DNA from: Flavobacteriaceae bacterium
GTDB taxonomy: Bacteria; Bacteroidota; Bacteroidia; Flavobacteriales; Flavobacteriaceae
DNA: 53,561 bases
Direction of reading: 5' to 3'
Assembly: GCA_002694465.1 (NCBI GenBank)
Contig: NZMG01000006.1
Location: 86,880-140,440 of the forward strand
The stretch's first letter is position 1. Each line of letters opens with the position of its first letter. Both the position numbers and the translations under genes were made by a program. Below are positions 47,301 through 53,561 of the stretch, in pieces. The notes beneath the pieces are model-generated. The model had not been told where the DNA came from and searched no databases. It saw only the letters and a program-made list of their open reading frames with translations.

Positions 47301-47327
47301 AAGGAGGAAGCTGAAACTGAAAAGTAA
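44325..47327 (+). CDS. secDF: Fused protein translocase subunit SecDF
   Basis: SecDF uses the proton gradient to pull proteins from the SecYEG channel. The 1000-residue product from ATG 44325 (MQNKGLVTVFAILFG) has a first helix and the P1 head region with GLDLKGGINVILQVS and VLRKRIDKFGVTQPNLQ. An acidic low-complexity stretch lies near residues 270-320, as I expect in Bacteroidota. The first RND helices have GMSVDANVLIFERIREEL. The SecF half has GIDFVGGRTYTVRF and GYSLNDTVVVFDRIREF. It carries its own promoter and terminator. Confidence 0.97.
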   Translation: MQNKGLVTVFAILFGLVSLYQLSFTFIANKVEDNAKEFATSKFDASQPAERAAAEAQYLDSVATQTQFLGIDYKTAKEKELNKGLDLKGGINVILQVSVKDILAGLANNTKDPAFNQALADATELQKNSQSTYLESFFEAFEALPGENRLASADIFFNKSLEGQIESNMTNDQVKPVIARKIDESIASAFEVLRKRIDKFGVTQPNLQRLGSSGRILVELPGAKDVERVKKLLQSTAQLEFWEVVKEEEISSFIVEADTKLKDLLAGKKDTTSVVADSTKTQEGDDIEELLGGEEVDETATAEDTNPILSRVLPVRASNPGIASFFIKDTAVINSYLRMPEVRSLLSNDLRNTQFLWSIPEFSDALGEEITSLYAIKGNKEMTPQLSGGVIVDAQQSYNQAGRVSVTMQMNGTGAKIWEDMTEYAYQNGTQIAVVLDNIVYSAPGVSSGKISGGRSEITGDYTIAEAQDLANVLRAGKLPASADIIQAEVVGPTLGQEAINSGVLSFMIALVIVLLWMIFYYGKAGAFADVALAVNILFIFGILAGLGAVLTLPGIAGIVLTIGMSVDANVLIFERIREELDKGKSQRDSINDGFSNALSSILDANITTGLTGLILLIFGTGPIQGFATTLLIGICTSLFTAIFITRLFIDSYTKNGKPLTCSTGLTKNLFKNVNINFLGKRKMAFIISGILIAISLGSLFTNGLNQGIDFVGGRTYTVRFDKDVNALEIQNDLIAAFGSAEAKTYGGNNQLKISTKYKVDQTGSDVDVEVERMLHEALQPNLPAGMTYEAFIADDDAKTAGRMEYYKVSPTIADDIKKSSFWAVLGSLVVVFLYILLRFRRWQFSLGAVAAVFHDVLIVLGVFSLTYKFMPFSMEIDQSFIAAILTVIGYSLNDTVVVFDRIREFFNEHTTWKMPKLINGALNSTLSRTLNTSLTTLLVLLCMFIFGAESIRGLLFAIMVGIIVGTYSSLFIATPIFYDTVRKRGIDLSDKKEEAETEK

Positions 47328-47347
47328 ACCAGCTTAACTATAAAATA

Positions 47348-47373
47348 AAAAACCCGCTTTTTAGCGGGTTTTT
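47348..47373. terminator. Bidirectional terminator between secDF and the DUF192 gene
   Basis: AAAAACCCGCT at 47348-47358 pairs exactly with AGCGGGTTTTT at 47363-47373 around TTTT. A- and T-rich flanks on both sides allow it to serve both convergent genes. Confidence 0.88.
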
Positions 47374-47392
47374 ATATGAATTGATATTGTGT

Positions 47393-47881
47393 TTAATCTC
47401 TATGAAATGAGATAATGTCTCCAACCTCCAATCCCCATTGGTCACTTAGTCCAGCATTCACTTCAAGAGCATATTTCGCGGGTGCTTGCGAAGGAATTGA
47501 GGATTCGTCAAAAGGTTTGGTGTTTTTTTGAATGTTCACCACTTTCAAATCTGAATTTACATAAATGATATCCAATGGAAACTCCGTATTTTTCATATAA
47601 AAAGATTTTCGGGCTTCTCTTGCAAAAATAAAAAGCATTCCTCTGTTTTGTTCCATGCTTTTACGGTACATTAAACCTGTTTGAGTCTCGTATTCGGTTT
47701 CAGAAATTTCAATTTCAAGAGTTGCCAAAACGGAATCATTTTCTGCCTTTTTCAGAGTTAATTCACCTTCCTTTTTAAATGTAATTTCTTTTGTGAGTAC
47801 TTTATTTTCTGAAGTATCCTTACAACTATAGGCTTGTAATAACGAAGCTAAAACGAGTACACTAATAATTCTTCTTTTCAT
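47393..47881 (-). CDS. DUF192 lipoprotein
   Basis: The 162-residue product has a lipoprotein signal (ISVLVLASLLQAYSC, Cys20) and one DUF192 domain. Its marks are ETQTGLMYRKSMEQNRGMLFIF, YMKNTEFPLDIIYVNSD, and PAKYALEVNAGLSDQWGLEVGD. The family forms a small beta barrel of unknown function. It is the last gene of a minus-strand group (folE, cysS, yidD, lgt, DUF192) and starts one base after the lgt stop. The neighbouring lgt product would attach its lipid anchor. Confidence 0.9.
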   Translation of the reverse strand: MKRRIISVLVLASLLQAYSCKDTSENKVLTKEITFKKEGELTLKKAENDSVLATLEIEISETEYETQTGLMYRKSMEQNRGMLFIFAREARKSFYMKNTEFPLDIIYVNSDLKVVNIQKNTKPFDESSIPSQAPAKYALEVNAGLSDQWGLEVGDIISFHRD

Positions 47882-47882
47882 A

Positions 47883-48710
47883 TTAAGCGGTCATTTTTTT
47901 TGATGAGGTCATCATTAAATATACTCCAGCAATAATAAAAGGAATACTTAACCATTGCCCAGTGGAAAGTATATTTCCAAGAGAATCTTCAAAACCACCT
48001 TGACTTGTTTTAAAGAACTCTGCAATGAATCGGACTGTCCAAAGTAAAATTAAAAACAATCCAAAAATATAGCCTAATTGCTTTCTTTTTTCAGTTTTCC
48101 AATACACATACCAAAGAATAATAAATACAATAATATATCCAAATGCTTCGTACAATTGGGCAGGGTGACGAGGGAAGTCTTCTCCTAGTTTTTCAAACAC
48201 AACACCATAATCGGTTCCAGTGGGATGGCCAATAATTTCAGAATTTAAAAAATTACCAAATCGAACAAAAATAGCACCTGCTGCAACGGGAATGATTATT
48301 CGGTCGAAAATCCATAGAATAGGCTTTTTAAGTACTTTTTTATTGTACATAAACATGGCTATTATGACACCAATGGCGGCTCCATGGCTTGCCAAGCCTC
48401 TAAATCCTGTAAATTTAAATTCTGGAACGGTTTCAAAGGGTAGAAAAACCGAAAGTGGATCTTCTAAAAATAGTTCTGATTGATAAAAAATGACGTGCCC
48501 TAAACGTGCGCCTATTAATATGGCAAGGACCATATAGATAAATAAACTATCCAATTTTTCTAAGGGAATTCCTTCACGTTTGTAAATGGCTTTCATAATA
48601 AACCAGCCCAAAACAAAGGATATTACAAACATAAGGCTGTAATAATGAAGCGTGTAAAATCCAAGGTCTAAACCTTCTGAAGGATTCCAAGTAAAACTTA
48701 AGTAGTGCAT
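47883..48710 (-). CDS. lgt: Prolipoprotein diacylglyceryl transferase
   Basis: Lgt moves diacylglycerol from phosphatidylglycerol to the lipobox Cys, the first step of lipoprotein maturation. The ATG at 48710 (MHYLSFTWNPSEGL) gives 275 residues. The frame is open 30 codons further but would run into the yidD end. Family motifs are ARLGHVIFYQSE, the catalytic His in GLASHGAAIG, and GAIFVRFGNFLNSEIIG with HPAQLYEAFGY. It has about seven helices. Several lipoproteins in this window are its likely substrates. Confidence 0.95.
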   Translation of the reverse strand: MHYLSFTWNPSEGLDLGFYTLHYYSLMFVISFVLGWFIMKAIYKREGIPLEKLDSLFIYMVLAILIGARLGHVIFYQSELFLEDPLSVFLPFETVPEFKFTGFRGLASHGAAIGVIIAMFMYNKKVLKKPILWIFDRIIIPVAAGAIFVRFGNFLNSEIIGHPTGTDYGVVFEKLGEDFPRHPAQLYEAFGYIIVFIILWYVYWKTEKRKQLGYIFGLFLILLWTVRFIAEFFKTSQGGFEDSLGNILSTGQWLSIPFIIAGVYLMMTSSKKMTA

Positions 48711-48762
48711 AGTAATGTAGAATGAAGGGTAAAGATAGAAAACCCTAAAAATTAATTGATAC

Positions 48763-48999
48763 TTATTCCCTTTCTTTTTTTGGGACAGGGTCGTAACCAC
48801 TACCGCCCCACGGGTGACAACTGCTTATCCTCTTTATCGCCAACCAACTTCCTTTAAAAAGTCCGTGAACCTCCAACGCCTCTTTTGCGTAATGAGAGCA
48901 TGTTGGTGAATACCGACAAGTCGATGGGAAAATAGGGGAAATAATTTTTTGATACACCTTAATCAAAAACAAAAAAGGGTATATCAATACTTTTTTCAC
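48763..48999 (-). CDS. yidD: Membrane protein insertion efficiency factor YidD
   Basis: YidD is a small membrane-associated protein that helps YidC insert membrane proteins. The 78-residue product has an amphipathic N-terminus ([20 protein letters not shown]). The family signature is [43 protein letters not shown]. It sits between cysS (seven-base gap) and lgt on the minus strand, so these genes probably share a transcript. The three conserved cysteines are present. Confidence 0.96.
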   Translation of the reverse strand: MKKVLIYPFLFLIKVYQKIISPIFPSTCRYSPTCSHYAKEALEVHGLFKGSWLAIKRISSCHPWGGSGYDPVPKKERE

Positions 49000-49006
49000 G
49001 TGATTT

Positions 49007-50491
49007 TTAATTTAATGAAAAAGTGGTTCCTTCTTTTCCGTCTTTTAGCTGAATTCCCACTTCTTGCAATTGGTCTCTAATCTGGTCGCTGGTAGCAAAA
49101 TCTTTGTTTGCTCTGGCTTGATTTCTCAGTTCAATTAACAGTTCTACCGCTTCTGAAAGTTTATTGCCATCATTCGAGCTAGTTTCAGAAATATCTACCA
49201 ATCCCATCACTTCAAAAAGAAAATCATGCATTGTTTTTTGAAGTAGTTCTAGATCTGAAGCGGTAATTTCGGCTTTTCCTTCTTTCAAAGAATTTATAAA
49301 TTTTGTTGCTTCAAATAATTGAGCAATAAGAATGGGACTATTAAAGTCGTCGTTCATAGCATCATAGCAGGATTGACGCCAGTCTGTAATATTGAAATCA
49401 CTTTTGTTTGAAGGTGTGATTTCCGAAATACTACGGTAGGCATCCATCAATCTAAAAAAGCCTTTTTCGGAAGCTTCCAAAGCATCATTCGAAAAGTCTA
49501 AAATACTTCGATAATGTGCTTGAAACATAAAAAACTTTGCAACCGTAGGGGCAAAGGGTTTACTTAGGATGTCGTTTTTACCGCTAAAAAGTTCGTTAGG
49601 TAAAATGTTATTTCCCGTAGATTTTGCCATTTTTTTACCGTTAAGGGTAAGCATATTGGTGTGTAACCAATAATTTACAGGGCTCTCATGATTACAAGCC
49701 TCGGCTTGGGCAATTTCACACTCGTGATGTGGAAATTTTAAATCCATACCGCCTCCATGAATATCAAAATTGTTTCCAAGATATTTGGTGCTCATGGCGG
49801 TACATTCAAGATGCCAGCCAGGAAAACCGTCGCTCCAAGGAGAAGGCCAGCGCATGATGTGTTGGGGTTCTGCCTTTTTCCAAAGGGCAAAATCCTGCGG
49901 ATTTTTCTTTTCACTTTGTGCGGCTAATTCGCGTGTATTAGAAATCATATCTTCAAGATTTCTTCCGCTTAATTTACCGTATGCATGGTCTTCGTTAAAT
50001 TTTACAACGTCAAAATAGACCGAGCCGTTTATTAAGTACGCATAGCCTTCTTTGATTATTTTTTCAATGAGTTGAATTTGCTCAATAATATGTCCTGTAG
50101 CGGTTGGCTCGATACTGGGAGGTAATGCGTTAAAGGCATTCATAACTTGATGAAAATCTACCGAATATAGTTGAACCACTTCCATAGGTTCTATTTGGTC
50201 AATTCGTGCTTTTTTTAATATAGGATCTTCGCCGCTTTCTCCATCATTTTCAAGATGACCAACATCGGTAATATTACGGACATACCTCACTTTGTACCCT
50301 AAATGCTTAAGATATCTAAATACCAAATCGAACGACAAAAACGTACGACAATTCCCTAAATGAACATTACTATAAACCGTAGGTCCACAAACATACATGC
50401 CAACAGCGCCTTCGATAATGGGTTCAAATTTTTCTTTTTGTTTCGACAGAGAATTATAAACAGTAAGTTCTTGATGTTTGTATAGATGCAT
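49007..50491 (-). CDS. cysS: Cysteinyl-tRNA synthetase
   Basis: CysRS charges tRNA-Cys. The 494-residue product has the zinc Cys in [16 protein letters not shown], where the HIGH motif reads HLGN; this variant is usual in Bacteroidota as far as I recall. Zinc residues continue in [10 protein letters not shown] and [10 protein letters not shown]. The KMSKS motif is KMAKSTGN. The C-terminal anticodon-binding part ends with [17 protein letters not shown]. It lies 21 bases after folE on the same strand. Confidence 0.97.
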   Translation of the reverse strand: MHLYKHQELTVYNSLSKQKEKFEPIIEGAVGMYVCGPTVYSNVHLGNCRTFLSFDLVFRYLKHLGYKVRYVRNITDVGHLENDGESGEDPILKKARIDQIEPMEVVQLYSVDFHQVMNAFNALPPSIEPTATGHIIEQIQLIEKIIKEGYAYLINGSVYFDVVKFNEDHAYGKLSGRNLEDMISNTRELAAQSEKKNPQDFALWKKAEPQHIMRWPSPWSDGFPGWHLECTAMSTKYLGNNFDIHGGGMDLKFPHHECEIAQAEACNHESPVNYWLHTNMLTLNGKKMAKSTGNNILPNELFSGKNDILSKPFAPTVAKFFMFQAHYRSILDFSNDALEASEKGFFRLMDAYRSISEITPSNKSDFNITDWRQSCYDAMNDDFNSPILIAQLFEATKFINSLKEGKAEITASDLELLQKTMHDFLFEVMGLVDISETSSNDGNKLSEAVELLIELRNQARANKDFATSDQIRDQLQEVGIQLKDGKEGTTFSLN

Positions 50492-50512
50492 TAGAAAGGG
50501 TTAAGATGAAGG

Positions 50513-51190
50513 TTAAAATTCGGTTTCAAACTTAATATAATCAAGAAATTCACGACGTACTTGGGGGTCTTTAAATTTACCGCCAAATTCACTTGTAACA
50601 GTGCTACTGTCAATATCACGAATTCCTCTAGAATTTACACATAAATGCTTTGCATCTATGACACAAGCAACATCTTCTGTGCCTAATATTTCCTGCAATT
50701 CTTTTACAATTTGCATGGTTAAACGCTCTTGAACTTGTGGGCGTTTGGCATAATAATCCACCACGCGATTCATTTTTGAAAGTCCTACCACAGTTCCGTT
50801 AGAGATGTAAGCGATATGTGCCTTTCCTACAATAGGTAGTAAATGGTGTTCGCAAGTAGAGTATAGCGTGATGTTTTTTTCTACCAGCATTTCCCCATAC
50901 TTGTATTTATTTAAAAATGTTGACGCCTTTGGTTTTTTATCTGGATGTAATCCCCCAAAAATTTCCTGAACGAACATCTTTGCAACGCGATTTGGTGTCC
51001 CCCTCAGACTATCATCACTTAGATCCATTCCTAATGTTTCTAAAATATGCTCCACATCCTTTTTAATGGCTGTTATTTTTTCAATATCACTCATTTCAAA
51101 TGCATCAGCTCGTAGCGGAGTGTCTGATGAACTTCCAACATGATCATTCCCTAAAGCTTCAATTTCTTTTAATTGCTTTTCTAAATCCAT
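50513..51190 (-). CDS. folE: GTP cyclohydrolase I
   Basis: FolE converts GTP to dihydroneopterin triphosphate, the first step of folate and pterin synthesis. The 225-residue product has a variable N-terminus of about 40 residues. The catalytic core then has DSLRGTPNRVAKMFVQEIFGG, the zinc Cys and His in STCEHHLLPIVGKAHIAYI, GLSKMNRVVDYYAKRPQVQERLT, and the second zinc Cys in HLCVNSRGIRD. Length is normal. A -7 promoter element lies 37 bases upstream on the minus strand. Confidence 0.97.
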   Translation of the reverse strand: MDLEKQLKEIEALGNDHVGSSSDTPLRADAFEMSDIEKITAIKKDVEHILETLGMDLSDDSLRGTPNRVAKMFVQEIFGGLHPDKKPKASTFLNKYKYGEMLVEKNITLYSTCEHHLLPIVGKAHIAYISNGTVVGLSKMNRVVDYYAKRPQVQERLTMQIVKELQEILGTEDVACVIDAKHLCVNSRGIRDIDSSTVTSEFGGKFKDPQVRREFLDYIKFETEF

Positions 51191-51226
51191 AGATTTTTTT
51201 ATTGGCTACTTAAAAAGTATGAAATG

Positions 51227-51234
51227 CAAAGATA
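51227..51234 (-). promoter_or_regulatory. Candidate promoter -7 element for folE
   Basis: Read on the minus strand this is TATCTTTG, a perfect TAnnTTTG element, 36 bases before the folE ATG. No TTG at the usual -33 distance was seen. Confidence 0.5.
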
Positions 51235-51288
51235 CGCATAAGACGATAGCTAAGAAAAATTCCAAGGTCATTTTAGGTAAATATGTGC

Positions 51289-51316
51289 TTGTTTTTCATA
51301 TTTTTTAATACTTTTA
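51289..51316 (+). promoter_or_regulatory. Candidate promoter of the large surface-protein gene
   Basis: TTG at 51289-51291 and TACTTTTA at 51309-51316 are 17 bases apart, a one-mismatch -7 element at an accepted spacing. It lies 21 bases before the ATG at 51338. Confidence 0.45.
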
Positions 51317-51337
51317 GAAACTTATAACCAACTTACT

Positions 51338-53561
51338 ATGAAAAAAGCATTACTTGCGCTGGTTTTTATATTACCATTTTCTTTATTTTCACAAAATGTA
51401 CAGTTATTTCAACAGTTTAATGGAACCTATGACTTTACAGCATTCGGAAATACATTGAATGCATCGCCTAACCCCTGTTTTATACAGCCAAGCTCGTCTG
51501 CCGATTTAAATTTGGGACCAACCGAAACCTTTTTGTCTGCACATTTATATTGGTCTGGACCATGGGAAAATGCTATAGGTGGTGATTATAATGTTACGCT
51601 AAATGGTACAGCTGTAACAGCGTCTAGAGATTTTCACTTGACTGCAGGAACAGGCATTAATTATTTTGCAGCATATGCTGATGTAACCAGTATTGTCGCG
51701 GCAAATGGAAACGGTACTTATACCTTTAGTGATTTAAACATCAATTTGGCTGCAACTGGAGCTTGCGGTAATGGGACAGATTTTGCAGGATGGGCTATTT
51801 ATGTAATTTATGAAGACCCTGCACTATTGCAAAATCAAATTAATTTGTATGATGGACTTGAATACATTTCTGCAAACAATACAACTCTCAATATACAATT
51901 AACGGATATTGATGTAAGTTCGGATATTCTCTCAAGAATAGGATTTTTGGCATGGGAAGGTGATGCAGCGATTGCCAATGGAGAATCACTTATTATTGAA
52001 GGTGTATTAATAGACAATCCCCCTTTAAATCCTGGGAATAATGCTTTTAATGGAACCAATACCTATACCAATTCTAATACCCTCTACAACATGGATTTGG
52101 ATGTTTATTCCTTGGTGGGTATTGTAATTCCTGGTGCTACAACCATAAATATAGATATAACATCCCAGCAGGACTTTGTAATGATTAATAATGTTATTAC
52201 TAGTGTAAATTCGGAGTTACCAGATGCTACCATTGAGATTGACGGTACAGGCGTGGTGTGCGAAGATTTAAATAACATGAATGTGGATTTTACAGTCTAT
52301 AATGTAAATAGCACTGATATATTGCCAGCAAATACACCTATCGCCTTTTATGCTAACGGGGTGTTGGCGGGACAAACACAAACGGTAAATGATATTCCCA
52401 TAGATGGTTCTGAAAGTGGCTCACTTATAATTAGTATTCCTGTGGGAACACCCGCTGTATTTACCCTAACAGCAGTTGTAGATGATATTGGTAATGGTAC
52501 AGGGATAGTGGCCGAAACAAATGAAAGCAATAATGAATTTTCAGTGCAAATAGACCTTTCTGAAGCCGTAGATTTATTTGGTCCAGATATAGAAAGTTGT
52601 GTGGGGATGGTTGTTGTACTAGATACGGGAATTGCAAATCCAGATTTTACGTGGACTTGGTATCGAAATGGAATTTTAATTCCAGGTCAAAATGGCCCAA
52701 CCTTATCAGTAACCACGAGTGCTAATTACAGCGTAGATGGAGTGGAAGGAATTTGTCACATTGTAGATGATGTTAATGTAAATTTTAACCCTCAACCTGT
52801 TGCCAATGAACCCGAAAATCTTTACCAATGTAATGATGGTACTAATCCAGGGATTTTTGATTTAACGCTTAACGACCCAAATATCATGGGGGCTCAAGAC
52901 CCTACAATATTTAGCATAACGTATCATGAGACTTTTTTAGATAGTGATTCGGGAGCAAATCCTATTGCCAACCCTGCAAATTATGTCATGATTCCTCCTG
53001 CCCCCCAGATTATTTATGCTAGAATTGAAGGTCAGTTAGGAATTTGTTACGATCTAACTCAATTCGAGTTGCGTTTCCCAATGGCTATGCCAGGGAGCGT
53101 TCCTTCTTTTGAAGTTTGTGATCAAGACCAAACAGGAGATGAACCCATAGATTTATCCTTTGAATTTGATAGCTTTGTTTTAAATGGTGAAACAGCGACA
53201 TTCTATGATATTACTTACCACACAAGTCAAGCTGATGCGGATGCGGATATAAATCCCTTGCCAACTCCTTACTTTGTTCCTGTTCCAGGTCAAACTATTT
53301 ATATACGTTTAGAAAATATACGTTATAGTCCTGCTTATACGTGCTACAATACAACTACCGTTGATATTATAGTACATGAAGTGCCTTTGCCAAACCCCAA
53401 CCCCGCTCCCTTAATTTTATGCGACGACGACAATGATGGGTTTATGGAGTTTGATTTAAGTCTGGCTGATGATGATTTAACGGGTGGTGATCCTGATTTG
53501 GTAGTGACCTACCACGGTACGATGTTAGATGCCGAGAATGGGATATTGCCCATAGGTCCTT
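51338..53561 (+). CDS. Large secreted surface protein, probable T9SS type B cargo (3' end outside window)
   Basis: The frame opens at ATG 51338 and runs for 741 codons to the window edge without a stop. A signal peptide (KKALLALVFILPFSLFSQ) is followed by an N-terminal beta domain with choice-of-anchor character. A CARDB-like segment comes next (about residues 310-410, with IEIDGTGVVCEDLNN). An Ig-like part then has TWTWYRNGILIPGQNG. Repeats of the type xLCDDDNDGFMEFDLSLADDDLTGGDPD with VTYHGT follow, familiar from flavobacterial adhesins with type B sorting domains. The sorting domain itself would lie beyond the window, so secretion by T9SS is inferred. Confidence 0.8.
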   Translation, partial: MKKALLALVFILPFSLFSQNVQLFQQFNGTYDFTAFGNTLNASPNPCFIQPSSSADLNLGPTETFLSAHLYWSGPWENAIGGDYNVTLNGTAVTASRDFHLTAGTGINYFAAYADVTSIVAANGNGTYTFSDLNINLAATGACGNGTDFAGWAIYVIYEDPALLQNQINLYDGLEYISANNTTLNIQLTDIDVSSDILSRIGFLAWEGDAAIANGESLIIEGVLIDNPPLNPGNNAFNGTNTYTNSNTLYNMDLDVYSLVGIVIPGATTINIDITSQQDFVMINNVITSVNSELPDATIEIDGTGVVCEDLNNMNVDFTVYNVNSTDILPANTPIAFYANGVLAGQTQTVNDIPIDGSESGSLIISIPVGTPAVFTLTAVVDDIGNGTGIVAETNESNNEFSVQIDLSEAVDLFGPDIESCVGMVVVLDTGIANPDFTWTWYRNGILIPGQNGPTLSVTTSANYSVDGVEGICHIVDDVNVNFNPQPVANEPENLYQCNDGTNPGIFDLTLNDPNIMGAQDPTIFSITYHETFLDSDSGANPIANPANYVMIPPAPQIIYARIEGQLGICYDLTQFELRFPMAMPGSVPSFEVCDQDQTGDEPIDLSFEFDSFVLNGETATFYDITYHTSQADADADINPLPTPYFVPVPGQTIYIRLENIRYSPAYTCYNTTTVDIIVHEVPLPNPNPAPLILCDDDNDGFMEFDLSLADDDLTGGDPDLVVTYHGTMLDAENGILPIGP

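Overview
The window is chromosomal DNA from a member of the Bacteroidota, almost certainly the family Flavobacteriaceae. The signs are AT-rich DNA, A-rich translation starts with no Shine-Dalgarno sequence, promoters of the TTTG-N19-TAnnTTTG type, a fused SecDF, a sigma/FecR/TonB-receptor cassette and a large surface protein of the kind exported by type IX secretion. I could not assign a genus. No rRNA, tRNA, CRISPR array, insertion sequence or prophage was seen. No gene-free stretch exceeds 300 bases; the longest is about 275 bases, upstream of gyrB.

Region 1 (1-7733) is the distal spc plus alpha ribosomal operon: rplE end, rpsN, rpsH, rplF, rplR, rpsE, rpmD, rplO, secY, infA, rpmJ, rpsM, rpsK, rpsD, rpoA, rplQ, closed by a strong terminator. 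Most gaps are 2-13 bases. Four wider spacers (before rpsH, rpsD, rpoA and rplQ) break the packing, and those before rpsD and rplQ hold long inverted repeats. Region 2 (7737-17643) is central metabolism and arginine/citrulline chemistry: carA, eno, gltA, a DDAH-like hydrolase, an outer-membrane protein, a sugar acetyltransferase, ctlX, a small membrane protein and argS. argS carries an in-frame AT-rich insertion of about 120 codons and is the most unusual gene here.

Region 3 (17645-28591) is signalling: a TPR sensor kinase with its LuxR-type regulator, an ECF sigma/FecR/TonB-receptor cassette on the minus strand, two divergently transcribed acidic lipoproteins that share a repeat domain, and an orphan sensor kinase. 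Region 4 (28700-38440) is mixed: ffh and folD, an AI-2E-type permease, a YwaF-like membrane protein, a methyltransferase with a VOC protein, a lipoprotein, a HerA-like ATPase, an exported RidA and queE. Region 5 (38445-53561) holds a DUF2911 protein, gyrB, a DUF6588-like outer-membrane protein, mdh, a hypothetical protein, secDF, a DUF192 lipoprotein, lgt, yidD, cysS, folE and the start of a large surface protein that runs off the window.

Most of the window is conserved housekeeping. The candidates for something new are the argS insertion, the repeat-lipoprotein pair facing the sigma/FecR/TonB cassette, the structured leader before rpsD, and the methyltransferase/VOC pair. All identifications come from reading motifs and context; no database search was run.
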